DNA from: Roseivivax halotolerans
GTDB lineage: Bacteria; Pseudomonadota; Alphaproteobacteria; Rhodobacterales; Rhodobacteraceae
Direction: 5' to 3'
Assembly: GCF_900115815.1 (NCBI RefSeq)
Contig: NZ_FOXV01000003.1
Location: forward strand, 248,001 to 312,000
Length of the DNA: 64,000 nt
This document shows positions 56,839 to 64,000 of the stretch, one piece after another. The notes under the pieces are model-generated. The model searched no databases. It had not been told where the DNA came from and saw nothing but the letters and a program-made list of their open reading frames with translations. Position numbers and translations under genes: made by a program. Each line of letters opens with the position of its first letter. Positions within the stretch are counted from its first letter, which is position 1.

Positions 56839-57944
56839 GCGTCGAGTGGCACCACGCGAAAGCCATCCGCCGTTTCCCTGAGGCGGATGGCGCGACACGG
56901 CGCCCTGGCCTTCAGACAGCCGATATGCGGCGCGAGCCCGGCTGCCTCGGCGGGAAGTCGCGTCGCCATGGCAAGCGCGCGGGACAGCGGCACATCGCAC
57001 TGCCGCACAAGCACGGTGACAGCCCGCGCCATATCGAGGTAGGCACCCGCGAGCGTGCCATCCTCAAGGCGCAGTTCTCCGTCCCGGCGCAGAATTTTCC
57101 GGCCATTGAGCGTGAAGTGGTCCAGTGTGGTGCCGGCCACCGCCATCGCATCCGATACGAGAAAGATCTTTGGGGACGCAGCCAGCGCAACGCGCATCAC
57201 ATCGGGCGCGACGTGAACGCCATCCGCGATCAGCCCCGCCCATGCTTGGGACGCGAGCGCTGCGCCGACAAGGCCCGGTGCGCGCGACTGCATCTGGCTC
57301 ATGGCGTTGAACAAATGCGTGACGCCACGCGCACCAGCAGCAAATGCACGCTGGGCGGTCCCGGCATCGCACGCGCTGTGGCCGAGCGAGACATAGATCC
57401 CGGCCTCGGAGAGCCGCGCGATCTGATCGGTCGTCACGGTCTCGGGCGCGACAGTGACCTTGAGGCAGCCGACCCGCGCTTTCGCCTCGATGAGAGCAGC
57501 GAGATCCGCTGTCTCTATCGGCCGGATCAACTCGGGCGCATGCGCGCCGTGCTTCGCGGCGGAAAGGTGGGGGCCTTCGAGATGAAGACCCTCGATGCCG
57601 GTCATAGTGCGGGTTCGGGCCTCGGCGACAGCGTCGATGGCGGCTGCGGTAATCTCGGGCCTGTCGGTGATGAGCGTGGGCAGCAGCGACCCTGTGCCGA
57701 GCGCGATATGGGCATCTGCGATGCGCTGAAGGGTCTCCACGCTCGGATCATCGTTGAAGAGCACACCGCCGCCGCCATTGACCTGCAGATCGACGAATGC
57801 CGGGGCGAGGATATCGCCGGAGAGGTCTATCGGATGCCCCTCAGCGCCTTCGATTATATAACAATCTTCGATAGTTATCGCGCCATTCTCATGCAGGACA
57901 TGACCATCGAAGACCCGGCCGCCGTGATAGGTTACGCGTTCCAT
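56835..57944 (-). CDS. nagA: N-acetylglucosamine-6-phosphate deacetylase
   Basis: A 369-residue amidohydrolase-fold enzyme with ILAPAFVDLQVNGGGGVLFND, IEGLHLEGPHLSAAKHGAH (metal Glu and the following loop), SLGHSACDAGTAQRAFAAGARGVTHLFNAM (two metal His) and FLVSDAMAVAG (catalytic Asp). It converts GlcNAc-6-phosphate to GlcN-6-phosphate. The start at 57944 gives the NagA N-terminus and overlaps the upstream kinase-like gene by 13 bases, so the pair recycle amino sugars, perhaps from cell wall released by the adjacent transglycosylase. Confidence 0.94.
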   Translation of the reverse strand: MERVTYHGGRVFDGHVLHENGAITIEDCYIIEGAEGHPIDLSGDILAPAFVDLQVNGGGGVLFNDDPSVETLQRIADAHIALGTGSLLPTLITDRPEITAAAIDAVAEARTRTMTGIEGLHLEGPHLSAAKHGAHAPELIRPIETADLAALIEAKARVGCLKVTVAPETVTTDQIARLSEAGIYVSLGHSACDAGTAQRAFAAGARGVTHLFNAMSQMQSRAPGLVGAALASQAWAGLIADGVHVAPDVMRVALAASPKIFLVSDAMAVAGTTLDHFTLNGRKILRRDGELRLEDGTLAGAYLDMARAVTVLVRQCDVPLSRALAMATRLPAEAAGLAPHIGCLKARAPCRAIRLRETADGFRVVPLDA

Positions 57945-58801
57945 GTCGCCCCCGAGATCCAACGCTGTGCGAGAGAGAGCGCTCCGTCGAGAGGCGTGCC
58001 CACAGGCTCGATGACGCGATGACGCGCACGCTCCGGTAGCCGCGATGCGAGATTCGGGCCGAGCCCGCCCGTCAGGCATATCGGGGCGTCTTGAGACAAG
58101 CCAATTTCCTTTGCCACATCATATAATTGCTCTGCGGAATTGATGAGAATTCCGTCAGCAGCAGGATCATTGGCCGCAGCTTCCGTCACGAGCCGCGCCA
58201 GCGCGGCGACCTCTTCGGTCGACGCACCGGCCGCAAAGCGAATAATCGCCGCGCGATCACCGATCCGATCTCGGATCGCGCGGCTCAACCACCCCTCGGC
58301 TGCACGGCACTCGAAGAACGCCATCGCGTGCCGGAGCGCCGCGCGTCCGACCTCGTAGGCGGACCCGTCATCGCCAAGGCGCGCGCCCCATCCGCCGGCG
58401 AAGCGAAGAGGGCCGTTATCGCGCACGGCGACGAAAGACCCCGTGCCGGAATGAAGGACGCAGCCATTCCCCGGACCGAGCGCACCTTCAACCGCGCAAA
58501 ACCGGTCTTCTTCGACCTTCACATGCGTCAGCGGCAGCGCCGCTTCAGCCTCACGTGCGAGCGCATCCGAGACGACGCCAGCGAGTCCGCAATAGGTCGG
58601 AACGTCTGTCAGCGCGCGTCCGGCCTTGTCTGACAAAAGGTCAAGACCGCCCCACAATACATTGATACCGCGTCTAAAATCGCTCGAAAGATTGCATGGT
58701 CCGACCTCAAGCTCGGTGCGCTCACCCGCCTCGAGCAGCGCGAGCCGGCATCTTGTGCCGCCGCCGTCTATACCGATGACCGGCGCATGTTCTGACCGCA
58801 T
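57932..58801 (-). CDS. N-acetylglucosamine kinase-like protein, BadF/BadG/BcrA/BcrD ATPase family
   Basis: A 289-residue ASKHA-fold protein with phosphate-1 motif GIDGGGTRCRLAL, LHSGTGSFVAV (phosphate-2) and GGWGARLGDDGSAYEVGRAAL, the pattern of eukaryote-type GlcNAc kinases and related sugar kinases. Coupled to nagA, it likely makes GlcNAc-6-phosphate. The start at 58801 follows AGG by 6 bases; a longer frame runs into the lexA promoter. It is first of the nag pair and divergent from lexA. Confidence 0.88.
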   Translation of the reverse strand: MRSEHAPVIGIDGGGTRCRLALLEAGERTELEVGPCNLSSDFRRGINVLWGGLDLLSDKAGRALTDVPTYCGLAGVVSDALAREAEAALPLTHVKVEEDRFCAVEGALGPGNGCVLHSGTGSFVAVRDNGPLRFAGGWGARLGDDGSAYEVGRAALRHAMAFFECRAAEGWLSRAIRDRIGDRAAIIRFAAGASTEEVAALARLVTEAAANDPAADGILINSAEQLYDVAKEIGLSQDAPICLTGGLGPNLASRLPERARHRVIEPVGTPLDGALSLAQRWISGATWNA

Positions 58802-58840
58802 CGAAAGCCTCGTGGATCGGATCGCTGATTCGCACGGGCG

Positions 58841-58869
58841 TTGACACAAAACGCGAACGCACGTAGAAC
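58841..58869 (+). promoter_or_regulatory. lexA promoter with overlapping SOS box
   Basis: A -35 TTGACA (58841-58846), 17-base spacer and -10 TAGAAC (58864-58869) form a good sigma-70-type promoter. GAACGCACGTAGAAC (58855-58869) is an exact alphaproteobacterial SOS box, GAAC-N7-GAAC, covering the -10. A third GAAC follows after 6 bases. LexA autorepression is strongly implied. Confidence 0.88.
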
Positions 58870-58898
58870 AAAGCGGAACGGGTGAAGGAAATCATCTC

Positions 58899-59594
58899 AT
58901 GTTGACCAAGAAACAACTCGATCTTCTCGACTTCATCAACCGCCGCGTGCAGCGCGATGGCGTGCCCCCGAGTTTCGACGAAATGAAAGAGGCGCTCGAC
59001 CTTCGGTCGAAGTCCGGCATTCACCGCCTGATCACCGCGCTGGAGGAGCGTGGCTTCATCCGGCGGCTGGCCCACCGGGCCCGCGCGATCGAGATCGTGA
59101 AGCTGCCCGAGAGCCTTGGCGGTCTCGCCAGCGGCTTCCAGCCAAAGGTGATCGACGGCGACCGCCCCGACAGCAAGCCGCTGGCCGCGCAACCCATCGA
59201 AACGGCACATGCGACCGAGCTGCCGCTCATGGGCCGGATCGCCGCCGGTCAGCCCATCGAGGCGATCAACGATGCGCCTCCGGGAATCGCGGTGCCGGGT
59301 CAGATGTTGTCTGGGTCGGGCAAGCATTACGCGCTCGAGGTCAAGGGCGACTCGATGATCGAGGCGGGGATCAACGATGGCGACGTCGTGGTGATCCGCG
59401 AGACGAGCGATGCACAGAACGGCGATATCGTGGTCGCTCAGGTCGAAGGCTACGAGGCGACGCTGAAGCGCTTCAAGCGCAAGGATGACATGATCATCCT
59501 CGAAGCCGCGAACCCCGCCTACGAGCCGCGCGTGCTGCCGAAAGGATCGGTCAGCGTGCAAGGACGGCTGGTCGGGCTGATCCGCACCTATTGA
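58899..59594 (+). CDS. lexA: SOS repressor LexA
   Basis: A 231-residue LexA with N-terminal winged helix ([21 protein letters not shown]), the self-cleavage site Ala116-Gly117 in GRIAAGQP, catalytic Ser152 in [10 protein letters not shown] and Lys190 in EATLKRFK. All residues needed for RecA-stimulated autocleavage are present. The upstream SOS box overlaps the promoter. AAGGA is a modest ribosome site. Its 3-prime end overlaps convergent comEC by 7 bases. Confidence 0.97.
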   Translation: MLTKKQLDLLDFINRRVQRDGVPPSFDEMKEALDLRSKSGIHRLITALEERGFIRRLAHRARAIEIVKLPESLGGLASGFQPKVIDGDRPDSKPLAAQPIETAHATELPLMGRIAAGQPIEAINDAPPGIAVPGQMLSGSGKHYALEVKGDSMIEAGINDGDVVVIRETSDAQNGDIVVAQVEGYEATLKRFKRKDDMIILEAANPAYEPRVLPKGSVSVQGRLVGLIRTY

Positions 59595-61630
59595 CGGGCA
59601 GCGTGACCGGACGGGCCATGGGGCTCGATCCGGTCCGCCCATATCCGGCGGCCGGTCTGGTCCGCGACGGTTCGGATCAGGAAGCCCTGCCCGCGGCGGG
59701 CCACCGCGACAGCACCGGTAGCGGCGAGTTCCTCGGGGCCGAAGGCCAGGCAAGGCAAGTCCGGGGGTAGCGTGTAGCGGCTGACGACGATCTCTTGGTC
59801 GCTGCACCCGCCGAACGCGGCCTCCCCTTTCTTGTCGGCGATGTGGATCACGGCGGTCTCTTGCAGCCAGCGCGCGGCGGCCTGCACCTGATCCGCCGGA
59901 TCGCCATCGTTCTCGAGCCAGAGGCCTGCCGCGAACCCCGCCCCGCGCTCTCGAGACAGCGCCCGCCCCACTGCCGTCATCTCGCCGACAAGAGCGCCGT
60001 TTGCATCGATCAAAAGCCAAGGCCGCTCCGTCTGCCACCACATGAGCCCCGCAAGGGCAGCTGGTCCGAGCGCGACGAGGCGCCCGCGCCCCGCGACAAG
60101 CACCGCGATGAGACCGGCCAGAGCGACGAGGGGCAGAACCGCGCCCGACGGCGCGACGACCTTTCCCACCGCGCCCGGCAGCGCGGCCGCCCAGTCCGCG
60201 ACCCCGAGGATCCAGTCGAGACCGAGGCGCATCACCCAGAGCGGCAAAGCCTCGAGGCCGAACGGCATGAGCGCTAGTGCGATCAAGCCGGCGGGCATGA
60301 CCAGCGCGCCCATGAGCGGCACGGCAAGAAGGTTGGCCAGCAATCCGTAGTGAGCAACCTGATTGAAATGCGCCATCGCGAAGGGAGCTGTGGCCGCTCC
60401 CGCGACGGCGGAGGAGATCACAACCGCCGCCGCGCCGCGCAGCAAAGGCGGCAGGCGCCGCTCCATCCCGGTATCGCGCCAGAGCGCGAACGCCGCGACC
60501 AGTGCTGTGGTGGCTGCGAAGGACATCTGGAACCCGGGCGATAGCAGCGCTTCGGGCCGCAGGAGGAGCACCACCAGCCCCGCAAGCGCGACCGAGCGCA
60601 GGGACAGCGCGCGCCGGTCCGCAAGAACGGCGAGCAGCATCACCGCGACCATGACGAATGCCCGCTCCGTCGCGACATTCCCGCCCGACAGCGCAAGATA
60701 TCCCGCCCCCGCCAGAAGCGCGCCCCCGGCGGCGATTTTCTTCACGGGCCAGACCAGCCCCAAACCCGGCAAGAGAACGAGCGCAAGTCGCAGAGCGGCG
60801 AAGACGATGCCGGTCACCAGCCCCATATGCAGACCGGAGATCGCCAGAAGATGCGCGAGGTTGGACGCGCGCAGCGCCTCCGTGGTGCCTGCTTCGATCG
60901 CGCTTCGGTCGCCTGACAGGAGCGCCGCTGCCACCGCACCCGAGGTCTCGGGCATGGCGGCCCGAACGCGGTTGGAAATCGCGTGGCGCAGGCGAGCGAT
61001 GCGGAAGCTGCCGGGCTCCGCCGGGGCGAGCGCGAGCGCCGGGCTGCGGGTGTAGCCGACACCGCCAATTCCCAGAAACCAGGCATGCCGACGGAAATCG
61101 AATCCGCCCGGCTCGACGGGCCCGTTCGGTGCGGAAAGATGCCCCGTGAGGATAACAAGACTACCGGGCTTTGGATCGATCCAGCGTTGATCGCCGTGAA
61201 GGGAGATCCGCACACGGCGCGGCACGGCCTCTCGAGGCATCCAGGGCAAGGCCACGCGGTCGAGCGTAAGACGCATCTTGTCGGAGGCGGAGCGGTCGAT
61301 CCCGACGACCCGGCCTTCCACCGGACCATAATACCGCCCCTCGATGAGCGGCCCCGCGACGAGATGCGCGCGCGCACCGGCGACCGAGAGGCCGAAGAGC
61401 GGCAAGGACATCGCCAGCGCCAGCACGGCGAGGACCGGCGGGACACGCGAGGCGGTGACGAGGCCCAAGGCCCCGAGACAGGCCGCCGCGACCAGAACCG
61501 GGATCGGCGGTTCGACACGTAAGGCGAAGTAGAACCCGATCCCTGAGGCGAACGCCACCACAGCCCAAGGAAACAGCGCGCCGGTCTGTCGCCCGAGCCA
61601 GGCCTCCAGCCGCGCCTCGATACGGGCCAT
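59588..61630 (-). CDS. comEC: ComEC/Rec2-family DNA uptake channel protein
   Basis: A 680-residue inner-membrane protein with two hydrophobic helices at the N-terminus, an OB-like domain, then the competence domain with [21 protein letters not shown] and about eight further membrane segments. The C-terminal soluble part (about 540-680) lacks a recognisable HxHxDH metallo-beta-lactamase motif, so nuclease activity in this protein is doubtful. ComEC carries single-stranded DNA across the inner membrane in natural transformation. It is divergent from gltX and converges on lexA. Confidence 0.9.
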   Translation of the reverse strand: MARIEARLEAWLGRQTGALFPWAVVAFASGIGFYFALRVEPPIPVLVAAACLGALGLVTASRVPPVLAVLALAMSLPLFGLSVAGARAHLVAGPLIEGRYYGPVEGRVVGIDRSASDKMRLTLDRVALPWMPREAVPRRVRISLHGDQRWIDPKPGSLVILTGHLSAPNGPVEPGGFDFRRHAWFLGIGGVGYTRSPALALAPAEPGSFRIARLRHAISNRVRAAMPETSGAVAAALLSGDRSAIEAGTTEALRASNLAHLLAISGLHMGLVTGIVFAALRLALVLLPGLGLVWPVKKIAAGGALLAGAGYLALSGGNVATERAFVMVAVMLLAVLADRRALSLRSVALAGLVVLLLRPEALLSPGFQMSFAATTALVAAFALWRDTGMERRLPPLLRGAAAVVISSAVAGAATAPFAMAHFNQVAHYGLLANLLAVPLMGALVMPAGLIALALMPFGLEALPLWVMRLGLDWILGVADWAAALPGAVGKVVAPSGAVLPLVALAGLIAVLVAGRGRLVALGPAALAGLMWWQTERPWLLIDANGALVGEMTAVGRALSRERGAGFAAGLWLENDGDPADQVQAAARWLQETAVIHIADKKGEAAFGGCSDQEIVVSRYTLPPDLPCLAFGPEELAATGAVAVARRGQGFLIRTVADQTGRRIWADRIEPHGPSGHAARQ

Positions 61631-61710
61631 GCTTGTCCTCTGATCGCTGCACCGTTAAGCCTCCGCTCAAGAATGCGCGCGGATCATTATCGAAGGGTTA
61701 ATACACGCCG

Positions 61711-63123
61711 ATGGCAGAGAAGATCGTCACCCGTTTCGCCCCGTCTCCCACGGGGTTTCTGCATATCGGGGGGGCACGCACGGCGCTCTTCAACTGGCTT
61801 TACGCGCGGGGCAGAGGTGGCCAATTCCTGCTGCGGATCGAGGACACCGACCGGGCCCGCTCCACCGAGGCGGCGACCGACGCGATCCTCAAGGGTCTTT
61901 CCTGGCTGGGGCTCGACCACGATGGCGACGTCGTCAGCCAGGCCGCCCGCGCGGATCGTCATGCCGAGGTGGCGCGCGATCTCTTGAGCAAGGGCGCGGC
62001 CTACAAGTGTTTTTCCTCGCAGGAGGAAATCGAGGCGTTCCGCGAGACCGCCCGCGCCGAGGGCCGCTCGACGCTCTTCGTCTCACCCTGGCGCGATGCC
62101 GATCCGTCCACGCATCCCGAAGACGCGCCTTACGTGATCCGTCTCAAGACCTCGCTCGACGGTGAAACGGTGATCCGAGACGAGGTGCAGGGCGATGTCC
62201 GGATCGGAAACGATCAGCTCGACGACATGATCCTGCTGCGCTCGGACGGCTCGCCAGTCTACATGCTGGCCGTGGTCGTGGACGATCACGATATGGGCGT
62301 GACCCACGTGATCCGGGGCGACGATCATCTGAACAATGCCGCGCGGCAGATGGGGATCTACACCGCAATGGGCTGGGATGTGCCCGTCTACGCGCATATC
62401 CCGCTCATCCACGGGCCGGACGGCAAGAAATTGTCGAAACGGCACGGCGCGGTCGGGCTCGAGGAATACCAGGTGATGGGCTACCCCGCGCAGGGGATGC
62501 GGAATTACCTCGCCCGGCTCGGATGGAGCCATGGAGACGACGAGGTCTTCTCCGATGCCGAGGCGCTCGAATGGTTCGACATCACCGGAATCGGAAAATC
62601 GCCGGCGCGGCTCGATTTCAAGAAATTGGAAAGCATTTGCGGTCATCACATCGCCCGGATGGAGGATGCTGCACTGCTGCAAGAAATCGATGCTTTTCTG
62701 GATGCCGCCGGGCGCCCCGCCCTGACCGAAGGGCAGCGCGTGCTCTTGTCGGAGGGCATGTACTGCCTGAAAGATCGCGCCAAGACACTCCCTGAACTCC
62801 TTGAGAAGGGGCAATTTATTTTCGCGGAACGCCCGATTGTCCCGGACGAGAAAGCGGCGAAGGCACTGGACGATGTATCCCAAGGTATACTGTCAGAATT
62901 GACGCCGCAGCTGCGAAATGCTAATTGGTCGCGCGACAATCTGGAGGTTGTTCTCAACGCCTCGGCGGAAGCGCACGGAATTAAATTCGGCAAACTTGCG
63001 GGACCGCTCCGCGCCGCACTCGCAGGGCGCGCCGTCACGCCAAGTGTGTTCGACATGATGCTCGTTTTGGGACGCGATGAAACTATCGCGCGGCTGGACG
63101 ACGCAGCAGGCCGAACGGACTGA
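61711..63123 (+). CDS. gltX: Glutamyl-tRNA synthetase
   Basis: A 470-residue class I synthetase with the HIGH-type motif [19 protein letters not shown] near the N-terminus and the KMSKS-type motif KKLSKRHGA at about residue 240. The anticodon-binding helical region fills the C-terminal third. It charges tRNA-Glu (and possibly tRNA-Gln, since many alphaproteobacteria use the transamidation route). It is divergent from comEC, with an 80-base promoter region, and is followed by gltA. Confidence 0.96.
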   Translation: MAEKIVTRFAPSPTGFLHIGGARTALFNWLYARGRGGQFLLRIEDTDRARSTEAATDAILKGLSWLGLDHDGDVVSQAARADRHAEVARDLLSKGAAYKCFSSQEEIEAFRETARAEGRSTLFVSPWRDADPSTHPEDAPYVIRLKTSLDGETVIRDEVQGDVRIGNDQLDDMILLRSDGSPVYMLAVVVDDHDMGVTHVIRGDDHLNNAARQMGIYTAMGWDVPVYAHIPLIHGPDGKKLSKRHGAVGLEEYQVMGYPAQGMRNYLARLGWSHGDDEVFSDAEALEWFDITGIGKSPARLDFKKLESICGHHIARMEDAALLQEIDAFLDAAGRPALTEGQRVLLSEGMYCLKDRAKTLPELLEKGQFIFAERPIVPDEKAAKALDDVSQGILSELTPQLRNANWSRDNLEVVLNASAEAHGIKFGKLAGPLRAALAGRAVTPSVFDMMLVLGRDETIARLDDAAGRTD

Positions 63124-63214
63124 GACACGGTCGCCAGACCGACCTCGTCCCGGCCAAACGACATTCGCGCGCCGCGCCCGCGGCGTGACAGGGATAGCTT
63201 GAAGGGACGACGCC

Positions 63215-64000
63215 ATGGCTGAAAGCACGAAAAACGCAACGCTCTCCATCGACGGAAAATCGTGGGATCTGCCGATCTATTCGCCCACGGCCGGACCTGA
63301 CGTGATCGACATCCGCAAGCTCTATTCGGATGCCGGTGTCTTCACATACGATCCGGGCTTCACGTCGACGGCGAGCTGCGACTCGACGATCACGTTCATC
63401 GACGGGGCCAAGGGCGAGCTGCTGCACCGCGGCTACCCGATCGATCAGCTCGCCGGCAAATCGCACTATCTTGAGGTTTGCTACCTGCTTCTCTACGGAG
63501 AGCTCCCCTCCGCAGAGCAACTCGAGATCTTCGAGAGCACGATCACCCGGCACACGATGCTGCACGAGCAGATGGTCAACTTCTTCCGTGGCTTCCGCCG
63601 GGACGCGCATCCGATGGCAGTCATGGTCGGTGTCGTCGGCGCGATGTCGGCCTTCTATCATGACAGCACCGACATCTCGGATCCCTACCAGCGCGAGGTC
63701 GCCTCGCACCGCCTGATCGCCAAGATGCCGACGATCGCGGCCTGGGCCTACAAGTATTCCGTGGGACAGCCCTTCGTCTATCCGCGCAACGATCTGTCCT
63801 ACGCGGCGAACTTCCTGCACATGTGCTTTGCCGTGCCGGCAGAGGAATACGTGGTCGATCCGATCCTCGCCCGTGCGATGGACCGCATCTTCACACTGCA
63901 TGCGGATCACGAGCAGAACGCGTCCACGTCGACAGTGCGGCTCGCCTCCTCCTCGGGCGCGAACCCCTTCGCCTGCGTCGCGGCGGGGATCGCCTGCCTG
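63215..64000 (+). CDS. gltA: Citrate synthase, N-terminal part, cut by window edge
   Basis: The first 262 codons are visible. The protein starts [21 protein letters not shown] and has [32 protein letters not shown] and [37 protein letters not shown] (quoted in part), including the catalytic His of LHADHEQN. This is the type II hexameric citrate synthase of proteobacteria, which condenses oxaloacetate and acetyl-CoA. The last active-site His/Asp residues lie beyond the window. gltX lies 91 bases upstream on the same strand. Confidence 0.96.
   Translation, partial: MAESTKNATLSIDGKSWDLPIYSPTAGPDVIDIRKLYSDAGVFTYDPGFTSTASCDSTITFIDGAKGELLHRGYPIDQLAGKSHYLEVCYLLLYGELPSAEQLEIFESTITRHTMLHEQMVNFFRGFRRDAHPMAVMVGVVGAMSAFYHDSTDISDPYQREVASHRLIAKMPTIAAWAYKYSVGQPFVYPRNDLSYAANFLHMCFAVPAEEYVVDPILARAMDRIFTLHADHEQNASTSTVRLASSSGANPFACVAAGIACL

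Overview
The window looks like a chromosomal segment of a high-GC alphaproteobacterium of the Rhodobacterales/Roseobacter type. The evidence is the lexA-comEC-gltX-gltA neighbourhood at the right end, a GAAC-N7-GAAC SOS box on lexA, an oversized second PhnE permease, the arsRC fusion-gapdh-arsJ operon, and Rhodobacterales-style intergenic hairpins carrying a GTATTTT tail. I found no insertion sequence, phage gene, CRISPR array, tRNA or rRNA, and no gene-free stretch reaches 300 bases.

Left end (1-10612): a reductive pyrimidine catabolism locus. It holds dihydropyrimidinase (cut by the window edge), a small lipoprotein, an M20 amidohydrolase (beta-ureidopropionase type), a RutR-like TetR regulator, dihydropyrimidine dehydrogenase PreA/PreT and a five-gene branched-chain-type ABC importer. 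A near-perfect RutR operator lies between the amidohydrolase and the regulator, and a weaker copy lies upstream of preT. 10632-10940 is a small exported protein.

11058-23666: a phosphonate/C-P lyase locus. A Pho-box-like repeat precedes phnCDE1E2 and a hexapeptide acetyltransferase. Then come phnF (reverse strand), phnGHI, a YihX-like HAD phosphatase, a small reverse-strand membrane ORF, and phnJKLNM. No phnP is present in the window.

23669-27045: a sensor kinase, a LuxI-family acyl-homoserine-lactone synthase (TTG start) and a response regulator with a degenerate GGDEF-like output domain. No LuxR is present. 27151-29598 holds an exported beta-propeller-like protein, a P-loop kinase and a BKACE (DUF849) enzyme.

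29669-32774: an arsenate operon with an ArsR-ArsC fusion, GAPDH and ArsJ, linked by 4-bp overlaps. 32909-35528 is an NMT1/THI5-type ABC importer, followed by an iron-ADH-family enzyme and the divergent oxyR/katG pair.

40294-49863: a fasciclin lipoprotein, the EutB/EutC pair, a class I aminotransferase, and a betaine/ProU-type importer with three tandem paralogous binding proteins. Each binding-protein gene is followed by a stable stem-loop.

49890-64000: a dihydroflavonol-reductase-like SDR, isoquinoline-oxidoreductase-type IorA/IorB, glycerol kinase, a Tat-lipoprotein MltB-type transglycosylase, nagA with an N-acetylglucosamine-kinase-like gene, lexA with an SOS box over its promoter, comEC, gltX and the first part of gltA.
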